Origin: Siphonodentalium dalli
Lineage: Eukaryota > Mollusca > Scaphopoda > Gadilida > Siphonodentaliidae
NCBI GenBank assembly: GCA_032622095.1
Contig: CP136066.1
Coordinates: forward strand, 168,586,664-168,650,663
Length of the DNA stretch: 64,000 nucleotides
Reading direction: 5' to 3'
Part shown: in pieces, positions 11,541 through 22,969 of the stretch
Layout: each line of letters begins with the position of its first letter
Numbering within the stretch: the stretch's first letter is position 1
The notes under the pieces: model-generated
Database searches by the model: none
What the model was told of the DNA's origin: nothing
The model's input: the letters and a program-made list of their open reading frames with translations, nothing else
Translations under genes and position numbers: made by a program

Positions 11541-12128
11541 TCAATCTTAATTCTAAAAACACCGCAGTGTACTTAATACAACGTTTACAGTTGGCAGACA
11601 TTAACCAGTTGTGGTTGTATAATTGGAATTGGGCAACATGCCTGATAACTTCATTTATTACATATCGGTCATACGAGGCACCCAACATCAATCTTAATTC
11701 TAAAACCCCTGCAGTGTACTTAATAAAACGTTTACAGTTGGCAGACATTAACCAGTTGTGGTTGTATAATTGGAATTGGGCAACATGCCTGATAACTTCA
11801 TTTATTACATATCAGTAATACGAGGCACCCAACATCAATCTTAATTCTAAAACCCCTGCAGTGTACTTAATAAAACGTTTACAGTTGGCAGACATTAACC
11901 AGTTGTGGTTGTATAATAGGAATTGGGCAACATGCCTGATAACTTCATTTATTACATATCAGTCATACGAGGCATCCAACATCAATCTTAATTCTAAAAC
12001 CCCTGCAGTGTACTTAGTAAAACGTTTACAGTTGGCAGACATTAACCAGTTGTGGTTGTATAATAGGAATTGGGCAACATGCATGATAACTTCATTTATT
12101 ACATATCAGTCATACGAGGCACCCAAGT
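11541..12128. repeat. 147-bp tandem array, four units
   Basis: Four head-to-tail units starting at 11541, 11688, 11835 and 11982, each exactly 147 bp and differing at only a handful of bases. Because 147 is divisible by three, the array reads as a repeated 49-residue peptide on the plus strand (for example LQLADINQLWLYNWNWATC), broken once by a stop in unit 2-3 (tcatac to taatac, near 11817). Two further units sit at 45798-46091. I see no evidence that it is translated. Confidence 0.9.
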
Positions 12129-12211
12129 CCCATCTACTCTTGCATGTCTAATCTTAACCTGCCTTATTGATTTGGTATTCAGACGGGAGATGCATTATGT
12201 TTATTAAGATT

Positions 12212-12665
12212 ATACTCTTTATTTTCGTTCGGTTAAACCAATTATAATAGGTTTGGTCTGGTTCAGGGGAGTCCAGTCTGTGTGTATCCTCAAGCTCGAT
12301 TACTTTTATTTTTTGAGAAAGTGGAGATAAAACTCATGTTCTTGTAATTAGTATACTCACCTTATTGCGGACATATCATTGGGACCCGGTATACATTTAT
12401 TTATCGGTAAGTCTGATGCCGGTATTGTCCGCACGGAGTATACTGGGTCGTTTACACTCTTTTTGCTGAAAAACGAACACCCTCAGATGTACTTTGTTAT
12501 GCATTTGGATTGTTTGATGTCTAACTTTCATCGGCTTCAACACATGTCCATGACATGATGAAGCCGGGACAGACGTGAATATTAAAATGATAAATTTACC
12601 CAAAATTTCAAATAGTATATGATTTATATAAAACATTTAAACTGGGCTATAAGTATGCTCGCATT
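12212..12665. repeat. A-core, copy 1
   Basis: A 450-bp portion of unit A1 that also exists outside the unit. Copies: 34091-34445, 35441-35500 (fragment), 46180-46510 (inside A2) and 57535-57975. Landmarks are ggtttggtctggttcagggg, agtatactcaccttattgc and catttggattgtttg. This wider spread suggests a separate mobile unit captured by, or shed from, unit A. Confidence 0.8.
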
Positions 12666-12959
12666 TATAATGGAAAACACTGGCACAGGATCTTTAATGC
12701 TTCACCTGTGCATCTCCCACCATGAAAGGGTTACTGACCCTATATGATACCTGGTACATTGTGGGCCGATGACCATATATTCTATTTGATATTTGATTTG
12801 ATCTCAAATTGTTGAATAGGAATATAATTGAATTTATGTGAAAAATTATAATCGCCGGGACTTATTATTGATAGCATTTTAGAAAATAGCATCAGTAATG
12901 TTTCATAATCATATGGCCATGTAAGTTTGTTTGTCATTTCCATGAAACTAAGATTCAGG

Positions 12960-13462
12960 AATCTTGCTCTATAAATATAAGTTATTACCACCGCGTTTAC
13001 CACCACACTTACGTCATCGTTTACGTCCACCTCCATTACCACGTGTACCACCCGCTTACATCCACATGTGCTACTACCTTCATTATAGCCATCCACTACC
13101 ACTCCACTCTCGTCACTTCCATCTTTCTGACTAACTGGTCCAGCTTTCTGACTAACTGATCCACGCTTATCTCAACGTGCAGTGTTGTCTCCATTTTCGC
13201 CATCCACTACCACTCTACTCTCGGCACTCCCGTCGTTCTGACTAACTGATCCACCATGCATACAACCACGCTTACGTCCACGCTTCTAGACTTTTACCCC
13301 CACGTGCACTGCCACCTCCATTTTCTTCATCCACTGTCACTCCACTTTCGTCACCTCCATCTTTCCGACTAACTTCATACAACTTCGCTTTCTTCCACGT
13401 TGACCTACACGCTTTCACCATCGTCCTTACTCCTAGTTTTACACCACTTCCCATGCTTACCT
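12960..13462 (-). pseudogene. Low-complexity C-terminal tail of the unit-A protein
   Basis: Minus-strand sequence downstream of the PHD finger encodes, in shifting frames, degenerate repeats of the type KDGSDESGVVVDG alternating with basic KRGRKRGG-like stretches. At DNA level the repeat is visible as three catccactaccactcca-like units (near 13090, 13201 and 13328). Frameshifts and stops interrupt it. Low-complexity acidic/basic tails like this often contact nucleic acid or chromatin, but the role here is inferred only from composition. Confidence 0.4.
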
Positions 13463-13786
13463 TTACGTCCACATCCCATTTACCTTTACATTGACTGTTT
13501 CACTATCATCCTCCTTACTGACACGTGCCGAAGTTTTACATTTCCACTTAGATGTCTCCTTTGTGTGGAATGTTTTGTCAGTGATCCCACCACATTTATA
13601 GTGGTACCAAGAAAGACACCAATCACAGCTGACACTATTAAGCTCCTCCTCAATTGGTGTCCATTCACATTCTTGTTTGCAGACTATACAAGGCCAAATT
13701 ATATTATCATCTGTGTTTTTGGCTCCAGACAAGGTTTCGTTGCTGGAGGTTGTACACCGGTGCTGACAGACTGAAGACTGGGACAC
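13463..13786 (-). pseudogene. PHD-finger protein fragment of unit A1
   Basis: A 107-codon frame with a PHD-type zinc finger: C-x2-C (PCIVCKQEC), a long acidic loop (EWTPIEEELN), C-x2-C (SCDWCLSWYHYKC) with H-x2-C, then W-K-C. The last cysteine of the finger is shifted out of frame by a one-base deletion relative to the A2 copy. PHD fingers read histone tails and also occur in the first ORF of some non-LTR retroelements, a plausible source. The A2 copy (47300-47500) is broken at a different place, so neither is intact. Confidence 0.6.
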
Positions 13787-13820
13787 AAGGCTTGTTTTTT
13801 TCTGGGAATTGGATTCTTTA

Positions 13821-14782
13821 AAAAAAATTTACAGCTTCTGTCAGTGAGACAAGAATATATCTTATCTTGGCACAGCTGGATGGTGATAACTGCTGCTCCT
13901 GATTAGGTGATAGATCAACAGATGTTGATGGATGTTGGAGTGTGTGCTATTTCTAAGTCGGTAACTTGTCTGTCAAATAGCCAAAATGCAAGACAAACAA
14001 ATTTGAACTGTAATTTCGTTGGATTGTCTGAACAGAATACTTCTTTGCAATGTTGCAAATGTTCAGAACTGGATACAAACTTGCCCAGAGAAGTGTGAAT
14101 ATCCTTCCAAACTTTTGTCGACTGGAGATTTTTACCAAAGAATAATGAATTGATCTTTGTATATAAATAATCTATGATTGTTCATATTGGAAGAGAAAAT
14201 TAAATCATTTGTGACAAGTTGAACATACGATCGAGTTTGATGTTCAGATATAAAGTCCTTAATGTCACGTGTACAAGTTTTTTATAACTACATTGTCACA
14301 AATGTTAGATATTTCCTTTTTATGAGGCACAGAAAGTAGAGAAGAATTTATTATATTTTCCAAAATATGTCCATTAACACAGCAACCTTTGTCTTCCTGT
14401 AATGGTTCAGATTGTACACAATAGAAGTCATTAACAGATTGATCATGTGTTATACAGGCGATATCCGGCTTATAGCCAATCACTCTCAACTTGCCCTTAC
14501 ATGTGACTTCCAACTGCAACTCCAAGTTGACCAGGACCAGGATGTACAGTCAATTTCAGCAGCTGGAAGTCAGGCCCTGAGCCCTGTGAACAGTCCGAGC
14601 ATGGGACAACTTGAGGAGATATTGCAAAGGACTTGCAGAATCACTTTAAATAGCACAAAATAATACATAATGCAAAGTTAAACATACATAATTCACCAGA
14701 GAACATATTGTTTACAATTCAAGGTAATTCACAAATAGGAATGTAATAAAAATAATTTTCACATACGTACTTACATAGTCAT
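13821..14782. other. Mostly non-coding, one unrecognised frame
   Basis: An 86-codon minus-strand frame (14265-14525) has a coding-like look, with GKLRVIGYKPDIACI and several cysteines, and could be an upstream exon of the unit-A protein, but no family is recognised. The rest holds nothing I can support. Confidence 0.3.
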
Positions 14783-14890
14783 GTTCACTGATCTAAATGT
14801 CGTGTATTTGGGAGGCAAGGTTTCCATTACTTCCCGAACACAGCTTATGATGTATCGGTATAGTCGGCGCGGTACAGGTCAGTGATATCA
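14783..14890. repeat. Fragment of repeat C
   Basis: About 105 bp matching 33600-33710, the right end of repeat C copy 1. Shared words: gtcatgttcactgatctaaa, cccgaacacag and atgatgt-tcggta. A shorter match lies at 44284-44315. Confidence 0.65.
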
Positions 14891-15073
14891 CCGGCATCTA
14901 GACGCTTGAAGCGGGCGCGGATTCAAACTAGAAAAGAACGAAAATTTGAAATGATTTCGAAACTCGACAAATATGGAACATTACAAAATAATAACAATTA
15001 GCCTGATATTGACAGTTAACAACTTGAATGACTGTTTGGCGTATATTAGTTGGACTCGTCGTCTTCGTGGAAG

Positions 15074-15159
15074 GTGGGTTGACTATAGCGTCTAAGTCAT
15101 TAAGCATCAAGCTTACGTGGGTTGACTATAGCGTCTAAGTCATTAAGCATCAAGCTTAC
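15074..15159. repeat. 43-bp tandem duplication
   Basis: Two identical 43-bp copies (15074-15116 and 15117-15159) starting gtgggttgactatagcg. The duplication lies inside the recombinase tail and throws its reading frame; sequence beyond it (minus strand, below 15074) continues the protein in the other frame. Confidence 0.9.
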
Positions 15160-15486
15160 TTGTGAACTGCTTAATAGCTCAAAGTCATGATCAATGGCGA
15201 AGTTTGGAACATCATCATCTGCTGGAATGGTACTATTAGCACCCACATCTAATCTGTTTGGAGAGTCAGAAATGTTACTGAACACTGATCCACTGTCATT
15301 AGCAGGCACCAGAGCATTAGTTGGTCTCAACGCCTCTGAAATAGCATTTGACATCGACCTCTTGATTTTTGGTGCTGTATAACCTGTATAAGTCTTGAGA
15401 TAATTTTCTGAACGATGTCCTTTTATACTCATTATATGTCTCCCAGAAAATTGATACGAATCCAGTAAATGTACAGCAGTTGACAT
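15100..15486 (-). pseudogene. Tyrosine recombinase, C-terminal part
   Basis: The frame opens with a recognisable C-terminal catalytic segment: GRHIMSIKGHRSENYLKTYTG, containing the GHRS histidine and the nucleophile-type Tyr in KTYTG, followed by the KRSMSNAISEAL helix common in invertebrate transposon tyrosine recombinases. A Ser/Asp-rich tail follows. The upstream catalytic Arg boxes are missing and a 43-bp duplication breaks the tail, so this is a fragment. Such enzymes integrate Crypton- or DIRS/Ngaro-type elements; which group this belongs to cannot be told from so short a piece. Confidence 0.6.
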
Positions 15487-15738
15487 AAGTGAATGGTTTG
15501 TCTACACCCGTGAAAGTTCAGCACGCTTACTAATTGTCGGCATCATTTCCACTATACTGCACTGTATGCCACAAATGACATTTTATTAGTGTTCACTCTT
15601 TGAAAGATACGGCCACAGTTACCATTCAGCTTTTGTTGATATTTCCGAAATGACTCTACTGGGCACATCAGATCTCCTGTAATGAGAATATTACACCTAA
15701 ATTAGTACAACATTTACATATATTCAATAAAATCATTT

Positions 15739-16041
15739 CTAAACATTGCCTACATTTTTTTCCTTTCGGAGTATATTTGAAACCTTCTTCAGAAACACCT
15801 TTTCTTCTTCCCTGCCTTTCTCCAGCTTCCTTGGAGCATCGGCGGGCCTGTCAGTTGGTGTATACATTCCCATCATGCCCATTGTTGTGGCGGTAATGAT
15901 ACTTTCTGTTGCCACACACATCAGCTCCCAGGCATGCGAAATATTGTCAGAGGTATCCGATTTGACCTGCCTGAAGTTGAGCACATTTTTGAAGAAGCTC
16001 AGAGTTCCTGTTGGCAGCGCTGGCTCCACTAAATAATTCAT
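15739..16041 (-). pseudogene. Exon-like piece, possibly DUF6589-type protein
   Basis: A 100-codon frame with PTGTLSFFKNVLNF, then ITATTMGMMGM and a basic tail. The GTL...F...L pattern followed by a hydrophobic helix resembles the part after the His motif in DUF6589-type proteins from invertebrate repeats (memory-based). The sequence just upstream on the minus strand, ttatttag before TGGAGCC, would serve as a splice acceptor. It lies downstream of the related patch at 17785-18017, so both may be exons of one degenerate gene, 1.7 kb apart. Confidence 0.4.
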
Positions 16042-17784
16042 CGTAAAAATCCTTTAAAAGAAAACATACAAAGTAAATAACAGTACAGCATAATGTTTAT
16101 ACTTCTATCACAGACGTGGTGACATTGCTGGGGAAGAGTCACCCCACACAATGTTTAAAAAGTTTCAAATATCATGTCTAATTATGAGAACGCGGGTCAT
16201 GTTAAAGATTTGAATACACTAATTGCTGTTTGGAAATATTGTCAAAATTTGCAACTGATGTTGTGTCGCATGATTTTTGTATCTTTTAACAACATCTGTT
16301 TCGATAATCCATATTTTCTAAACTGGTGTTAAGTTTGCTTTGTTACATGATCCGACCCTTATTCCATTCATTAAACCCATTCTATAATAATGATATGCAA
16401 CGGTCACTGCGTAACAGGAAATAGTACCGCAATGCATGTGAAATGAAATATATTATTGTTGCGCAAATGTTATTTGGAATCGGGGGACGAGGAATGAAGA
16501 ATAATCAGTGTCTGTAACTGATATTGATATAATTTAAAAAAATTAGTTAAATAAATTTACACCATTTAGTACGTCAAAGAATTTTAGTTATCTAAACTAT
16601 TTTGTTGCGCGGACAAAATTGAAACCCGTATTTACTTGAAATATCACCACGCGCCTTATAGAAGCTGCTATTATAGTTTCACGTCCCATTTATTGATTTA
16701 GCATGCAGTATTTTATAAAGAACGTTTTGGATAAGTAAAAAGTAGAATAGACAACTCGTCAGTTGTCAATTAAATTATGTCTACATGTAGACCTCGCAAA
16801 AAGGCTCGCGGCGCACACCTAAATTACTTGACGAGTTGTAGATCGTATAGTCATTTCCCAGTAAAAAAAAGATCGAGTTACAATGTACCGTACTAAATTT
16901 TGGCACCGACCGTTGCCCTTTTATTTTATACTCCTGGCTATAGAAGTCATGCATGGGAAATTGGGCTGAGATGAGTTGTGGGTCATGCGTTCATAACCAA
17001 GTTAAAGCTGGCCACCATATCTCCTGATAACACTGTGGCTTAATTCCAGTATATAGCTCCCTACATTTTTGAGTGGATTACACGGCTTACCAACATTTCG
17101 TTGCGTTGGTCTGGAATAACTGTGACTACTTTATTCATAATATATGGAGTATGATGATATATTATTAAATTACAAATATAACTCAATGTTACGATACAAA
17201 TGAATCATCCTCTCGTAGAGCCAAGCTAATAAGATATTTGGTGATTAGAGCGGTGTGTGAAATTATTTTATCCGAACAGACAGATAGATAGAGACAGATC
17301 CTATATAATAATCATATATATTTCCGACCTCTCAAATGTATTAAAACTCATTGTTTTTGTCGTCTCTTAATAATTTCTCACATTCTACATACAACGAACA
17401 TGAATTGATATGTGAAATTCATTATTTTACTCCAGATAGATACAACGAAATTCGTTGTTGAAAATCTTTTGCCATTTGTTGGCTGTATCTATGCACATTG
17501 TTACGTGTGTGTTCCATGTACGATATTTGATATTCGTGTGAAGTTATATATTTTGTTTCAAATTTGGCATTCGATATTCAACTTAGATAAATAAAACAAA
17601 ATAAATTTTCGGTGTTTCCGTGAGGCTATTTCATATCTCCAATTCGTGCTCTCGTCCTCAAATATGGTCCTACATTTCGCGATTTTCCAAACCAATTTGA
17701 ACTTCGACTAGTAAATTGGAAAAAAATCCATCAGGATACTGTTATAAAGTTATGACATTTAGTAAAAACACAAATTAGGCCATA
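16042..17784. other. Non-coding stretch with one small TIR element
   Basis: AT-rich with no gene-like frame. A small element with 11-bp inverted ends lies at 16751-16839. If the flanking patches are exons of one gene this is their intron. Confidence 0.35.
16751..16839. mobile_element. Small foldback element (89 bp)
   Basis: Begins acaactcgtca and ends tgacgagttgt, a perfect 11-bp inverted repeat separated by about 67 bp. Too short to code. No clear target-site duplication. Confidence 0.5.
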
Positions 17785-18017
17785 CCGACCTGCAACAGAA
17801 GCATTTCCTTGTGGAATTCCCCATGTGAGGGTTCTAAACATTGTTGGGTAGACCTATCGTCGAGTCCATTGCTTCTTGTGTCTATGGCAGCAACTCCCCT
17901 CTCGCAACTAATTGCATCACCATACAAAACTGTCTTGACGAGTTTGCTGCCAACTTATGGAACATACTTCAGGAGGTGGTCATACATTTGAATAGCTCCT
18001 GTCGTTGGATTGACATC
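17785..18017 (-). pseudogene. Exon-like piece, possibly DUF6589-type protein
   Basis: Minus-strand frame with KTVLYGDAISCERGVAA, then NGLDDRSTQQCLEPSHGEFHKEMLLLQ. The order GD-x-x-x-x-ER ... L-x-P ... H resembles the conserved core of DUF6589-type proteins, from memory. One in-frame stop (TAA, near 17958) precedes the motif. After LLLQ the sequence cag/gtcggt could be a splice donor, leading to the patch at 15739-16041. Function of the family is not known to me. Confidence 0.4.
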
Positions 18018-18189
18018 AAATAATTCCAGACTGACCTTTAAAAATATTGATACATATAGTCACTTGATTAATTTTTTCTCTATATTGCCATAGTTACTAC
18101 CATCAGTGTCCAAACTATATTGGCAGTCTTTCTTTTTGGATAAGCAAGAACAGGAGCTGATGTCAAATGAAACCTCTTCCTTGAAGATG

Positions 18190-18923
18190 TTACATTAGTT
18201 TAAGCTTGAGACCAGCTAATGAGATAACGTCGTCGAGATAGCAGAGACAACGTTCCCATTGCATTCCAGACAGAACATTATCCATAAGCTGTTCAAAGAC
18301 GACAGGAGCATTACATAACCCAAATGGAAGAACCTTGAACTGATGCAAGCCAGTGTAGGTACCAAAAGCTGTTTTTGGGCGATCTTCTTCCCTAATTTCG
18401 AGTTGCCAGTAACCTGAGGCGAGACCGAGGGTAGAGTACCACTCTGATCCTGACAGCGACTGCAAGCAGTCAGTCAGTCACCGATACGTGGCAGAGGGTA
18501 AGCACCTCTACATGTGATGGCATTTAACCGACGATAATCAACGCAAAATCGATTAGATCCATCAGATTTTTGAACCAACAAAACTGGCGACGACCAAAGA
18601 CTGGAACTACGCTCAATCACGTCATTGGCGAGCATTTGCTCAATCTGAGCCTTAGTCTATGCACGCTTGTGAAAAGCCATGCGTCTAGGTGCTTGTCTGA
18701 TAGGTTTGTGATCACCTGTGTCCATAACGTGTTTATCAAGACTGGTACGACCTAATTTCCCATCAGGCCCAACACAGATATCAATATGTCCCAACAACAA
18801 ACACTTGATAGAACCTAACTGATTGTGATCGAGTTTCGGAGAACATGCGTCTAACAATGGTTGTAAATGCTCAGGGAGCAAGTTTATCTTATCAGGAGCA
18901 AGAGTATGGACAGGAGCTTTCAT
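18190..18923 (-). mobile_element. Ty3/gypsy retrotransposon, reverse-transcriptase fragment
   Basis: Minus-strand remnants of an RT domain in family order: a leading segment with LGRTSLDKH and DTGDHKPIRQ (18657-18923), then [11 protein letters not shown] and [12 protein letters not shown], a break, then LASGYWQ, LPFGLCNAP and the catalytic YLDD box (18190-18465). Breaks: an in-frame TAG near 18657; a TGAC-tetramer expansion near 18474 that shifts the frame; and a deletion straight after YLDDVI that joins it to a later AGLKLK segment. No LTR, integrase or RNase H was found nearby. An old, inert copy. Confidence 0.85.
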
Positions 18924-19708
18924 ACCAGAACCTCGTAGACCAAGAGTATTAGTATTACATTACAAGACAGGCGACTGTCAGAGTTAGAAAGCATATATGT
19001 GTGTGATGAACTGGTATCAATATTCGAACTCAGACAATTTGAAGCAGACTGAGGACTAGATTTCTGACCATAAAAACGAGAAACATCATTCAATGAACAC
19101 GGAGAATTGTTCAAGTTTTCCAATGAAGTATAACAAAGTGGAGTTATACACAAATATATACAGCTATATACAGGACACATATCTGAAAGATCAGTGTTTC
19201 TGTGACAATCAACGCTCTCCCTGGAATCAGAATCCATGGCAAGTGTAGGCCTTAATTGACCATCATCAGAAGACAAGTTCCTCTTCAAATCTGCCACGTA
19301 TCGACTTAGAACAACAATATGTCTAAAGTCTGGACTACAAGTACTGAGCTGTGAATATTCTTCAGGAAGAACAACTTCCGCCATTTGCATAGCTGTATCT
19401 TGAACTGCCCATTTAGTACTAGAATTACCACCAAGGTGACTTCTTGATCCATCTATATTGTTTCCCCAAGTTGAAGAGAGGTGACTGACAACTGGCATGT
19501 GTTGAGAACTGACATGTGTATGCCCTGCACATGGACATGAAACTTCACTCAACATACAAGTCTTCTTCAGCAACATCATCAGCTGACAACTAACTTTCAC
19601 TACCCACAAAACTAGAACAACTATTTGGAGCAACATCTTGAGACTTAACATAAGAATCCAAACCGACATCACTGCAAAACATATCAGGAAGACCTGACTT
19701 CCGCTCAT
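18920..19708 (-). pseudogene. Long unrecognised frame upstream of the gypsy RT
   Basis: A 262-codon frame, long for such AT-rich DNA, directly 5' of the RT fragment on the same strand. It begins with a hydrophobic stretch and continues Ser- and Cys-rich; I find no protease or Gag zinc-knuckle motif. Another frame over 19550-19700 also looks coding-like (SGLPDMFCSDVGLDS). Position suggests degraded gypsy gag-pol sequence, but that is inference. Confidence 0.3.
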
Positions 19709-22700
19709 TTCTATCTACCAAAATTGGCTTGTGGTTGAGTTATTTTCCAATCGTTTTAGCAAGCAAACAATGTAATATGACATAATCAATCGGATCATTT
19801 GTCAAATGCGTCCCTAAATATGGTTGTCCGTGAGGGTTAGAACTTAGTATGTTTATGAGCCGTATTTGTGGTACGTAGGCTAGCTATAGCCATCCAATAG
19901 AAGATAGGCAATGGATCACAAAAATGCATGCATATTGTGAGAATATCTGATAATATTTTGAGTTGAAAACAACACATTTAGCTGAATCGGAAGGGGAAAT
20001 ACGTTGACGATTGACGACCCAGGCCTTTCCAATTTGGGCAAATTGAGAGTCGCAAATGCCTATACTTTCTGAGGATCCTAACGATAATCATTGGAACCAT
20101 ATTGTGAACAAGAATGTAACTAGACATTTTAACGGACTGTCGGCTTTCAAGAAACACGTGTGCATGCACAGATGTATTACAAGTTATCAGACTGGACGCT
20201 TATAATGGTGCCACATTTAACATTTCTTTAAAGGCCCACTTATTTTTTGGGTAATCGATTACTTTTATACGGCCTTAATATAAAGTTTTAATATAAATCG
20301 TAGACATAAATTATCTTTAAAATACTATAATTCATCACCATTTTGGAAGTCTTGTCTCAGAAGGTGCCCATAGAGTAATATAAAATACCTGAAATAATAG
20401 AAACACTTCCCTAGTTGCGGCTCCCAGAATGCAACCGATTTCAATCTAAGATATAGCGTTATTCACATTCATGTTTGATTGGTCATTATTATGTTATGCA
20501 AAGATAATTATGTACATCGGGCCATATGAACTATTCTCATAAATACCAAAAAGTTTTTTATTTCTGAAAAATTCTATCAATGTATGCATATCAAACTATA
20601 TTACATTCCAGGTGGGCAACTAGTCTTGTGCATTTATGAGCATTTATTGGTAGAACAGTGTGATTATATGGACTAACAACTGTAACACACTAACAGGTGA
20701 AAAACGCAACATTTCAATACCTACCTTCACGAATAACGTGTCTTTGCACCCGCTGAGCTGGTTGTTCCGCTTTTCATTTTTGCCGAGTATGTAATCGGTA
20801 TTTTTCCATGATGGTGCTAGCACGCCCACGGATAAGGTTGGCCAGGGTAATTTTTCCCAGGGTTGAAAGTTTTGTCTTCGATTAGTCGACTCTGTATGGT
20901 AAAAAAACTTTCAATCAAAATAACCAATTCTGGATATTAGGAATACGGTACATTCTTTTATATAATATTCCAGACCACATAGGAGCAGGCTGATTTGTAT
21001 AGACATTATGGGATCTATATCCTTATAGTTTTTCGGAGTGAATGATTTTTGTTGACATCTATATATTAATATATTTAAAGTATATATGTAGTAAGCGCTA
21101 GATAAATACGCTAACTGGTTGTCGAGCCACACACAGTACAGAGACGCAGAGAAAGCTATAGTGGATGGGTGTCAAGTATATGCCTTCAGTTTCAACAATT
21201 GGAAAGTTTATGCCTGACATGTTGAATTTGTTTTGATATGCGAGTATTCCTGTGGTCCTATATTTAATGTGAAATTTGTAGTGATAAATCGAGATATATA
21301 TAAACACATATATATAGCTTCGTCGTCGAAATTGCTAGAAGTTTCATAGCAGACGTCTAAATGCGATTTTGGGCGCAATTTATTACCGGATGGGAATATA
21401 TTCGCTGCCACGTGGTCTTGTATTTTATACATATAAAAACAAGCTTCGTTTTGATAATTGAGAATGACACAGCTACGAGAATGGATATATGTATACGAGT
21501 TCAATTAGTCTATATAATTTGTAGCCGCCACACAGATGTGATATTTGTAAGCTCTGTGTGCGCACAGGTACGATTTTAGTCAAGCGACTTCTGTTTTTAT
21601 CAGCATCGTATAGGCCTATACGACCTGGTTGTTTACTTTCTCGTGAATGCAATGGGTTACCGTATTATTAACGTGGTATATAGGCTATAGGTATATATTT
21701 GTATTTATCGCAGATATTAAATACCAATTTCGCCTCGTGAACACATTAATAGTTGAATATGATTGGCTACTTCGAATAAATCGTACGACTCGATCGTAGA
21801 AAATCAAAATTATTTTATTCCTTGCGAGGCCGATCGTGCGACAAAATGTCCTGCGATTTTCCACCTCACACGCTACGATTTTAACCGTATATAGCCTATA
21901 ATCTAGGCCTAACCGGTGCCCGATATTTGTCGTACGATATATATCGCATCGTACGCGTGTGTGGCGCGCTTAATGCATGTTTACGTCTTCCGTATCAATA
22001 ATATTATATGTCGGCCGGTCTATTGCCAATTGTGTAATTTCCAATTTAACAGTCAGGCAACTATTTTCGGTACGCTAGCGTACGTACAGGTACATACTTC
22101 AATTTATTTCCAAGTTTTCCAATATACGTTTAAACACGTACACATATTAACGACCATAGGCCTATATTATTTTAAACATATATAATAGGATGACCACACT
22201 TATCATTACTTACTGTAGAAAACATTAACACAACTGTTGATTTGAACGTTGATTTACCGTTTTCTCATTTTACTGGAAAAAGCGGTAATAATCGGTAACC
22301 ATCAGAACGGCAGGATTTGTTTCTCGATGTCGATTATAAACAGGCAAACGAAAATATAGGCGAAGTGCCGTTTCAGTTAATCTGTTCATCACTAGAAATG
22401 TTTTGCTTTTATGCCAAAATATCGAACATAGGCCTATGTTCCGGCTTTTGGTCATAGTTTTCGACTTTTTGTGTCTATTTTCGTAAGTGAAACCAAGTTG
22501 GACAAGAAATTTACTTTGATGAACAAATCAACCAGTTTGTATTGTCTGTTTTTTGTTGTCATGTGTGGCTTTTCAAAATAGTATTAATCCGCCTAATTAA
22601 TGTTTAGTATTTATATTGGCGAGCAGCCAAATTGGCGGGAAGGACGCGCTTATTATTCACTATTGACCAATTCACTGATATACGGATATATGTAATGGCT

Positions 22701-22969
22701 TTAAGGATATAAAGCGTTTGTGTGATATAATTACAATTACATAGTTTTATATGGAGGGTTAGATATGCTTGAGACACCACCACTCTTCAATTCACACCAA
22801 GTTCTCAGTTGTCATGTTCGGATATTAGAACCCATAGCCATGATATATGGTTTATATACCGGTACTGTGTATAACAATGCATATAAATGAATCCATGTAT
22901 ACATGTATATTGATTCAACGGATTCAGTGGTTTTGTCCATCAGTCTATAAAATTTGCGGGGGAAACATG
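19709..22969. other. Long non-coding stretch, no gene seen
   Basis: About 3.2 kb with only short frames lacking motifs. The subregion 21770-21960 is rich in tcgtacga/cgatcg palindromic words. No copies of the window's repeats were noticed. Confidence 0.4.

Larger units (their letters stand above)
11064..13820. repeat. Repeat unit A1 (about 2.7 kb)
   Basis: Whole block recurs at 45316-47597 (A2), same orientation, at high identity. Both begin gattcggcaaatcttggca and end shortly after ctgggaattggat. In order A1 holds a 5' unique part, a 147-bp tandem array, the A-core (also at 34, 35.4 and 57.5 kb), a low-complexity coding tail read on the minus strand, and a PHD-finger frame. A2 lacks two array units and about 230 bp corresponding to roughly 12540-12770 of A1. 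Best read as two copies of one transposable element whose protein lies on the minus strand. Confidence 0.85.

Noticed and set aside
11444-12151. Two long plus-strand frames read as a gene
   Set aside because: They are produced by the 147-bp tandem array; the stop between them and the repetition make a normal gene unlikely.
13400-13774. Plus-strand frames here and at 47147-47608
   Set aside because: Antisense of the PHD-finger frame in units A1 and A2.
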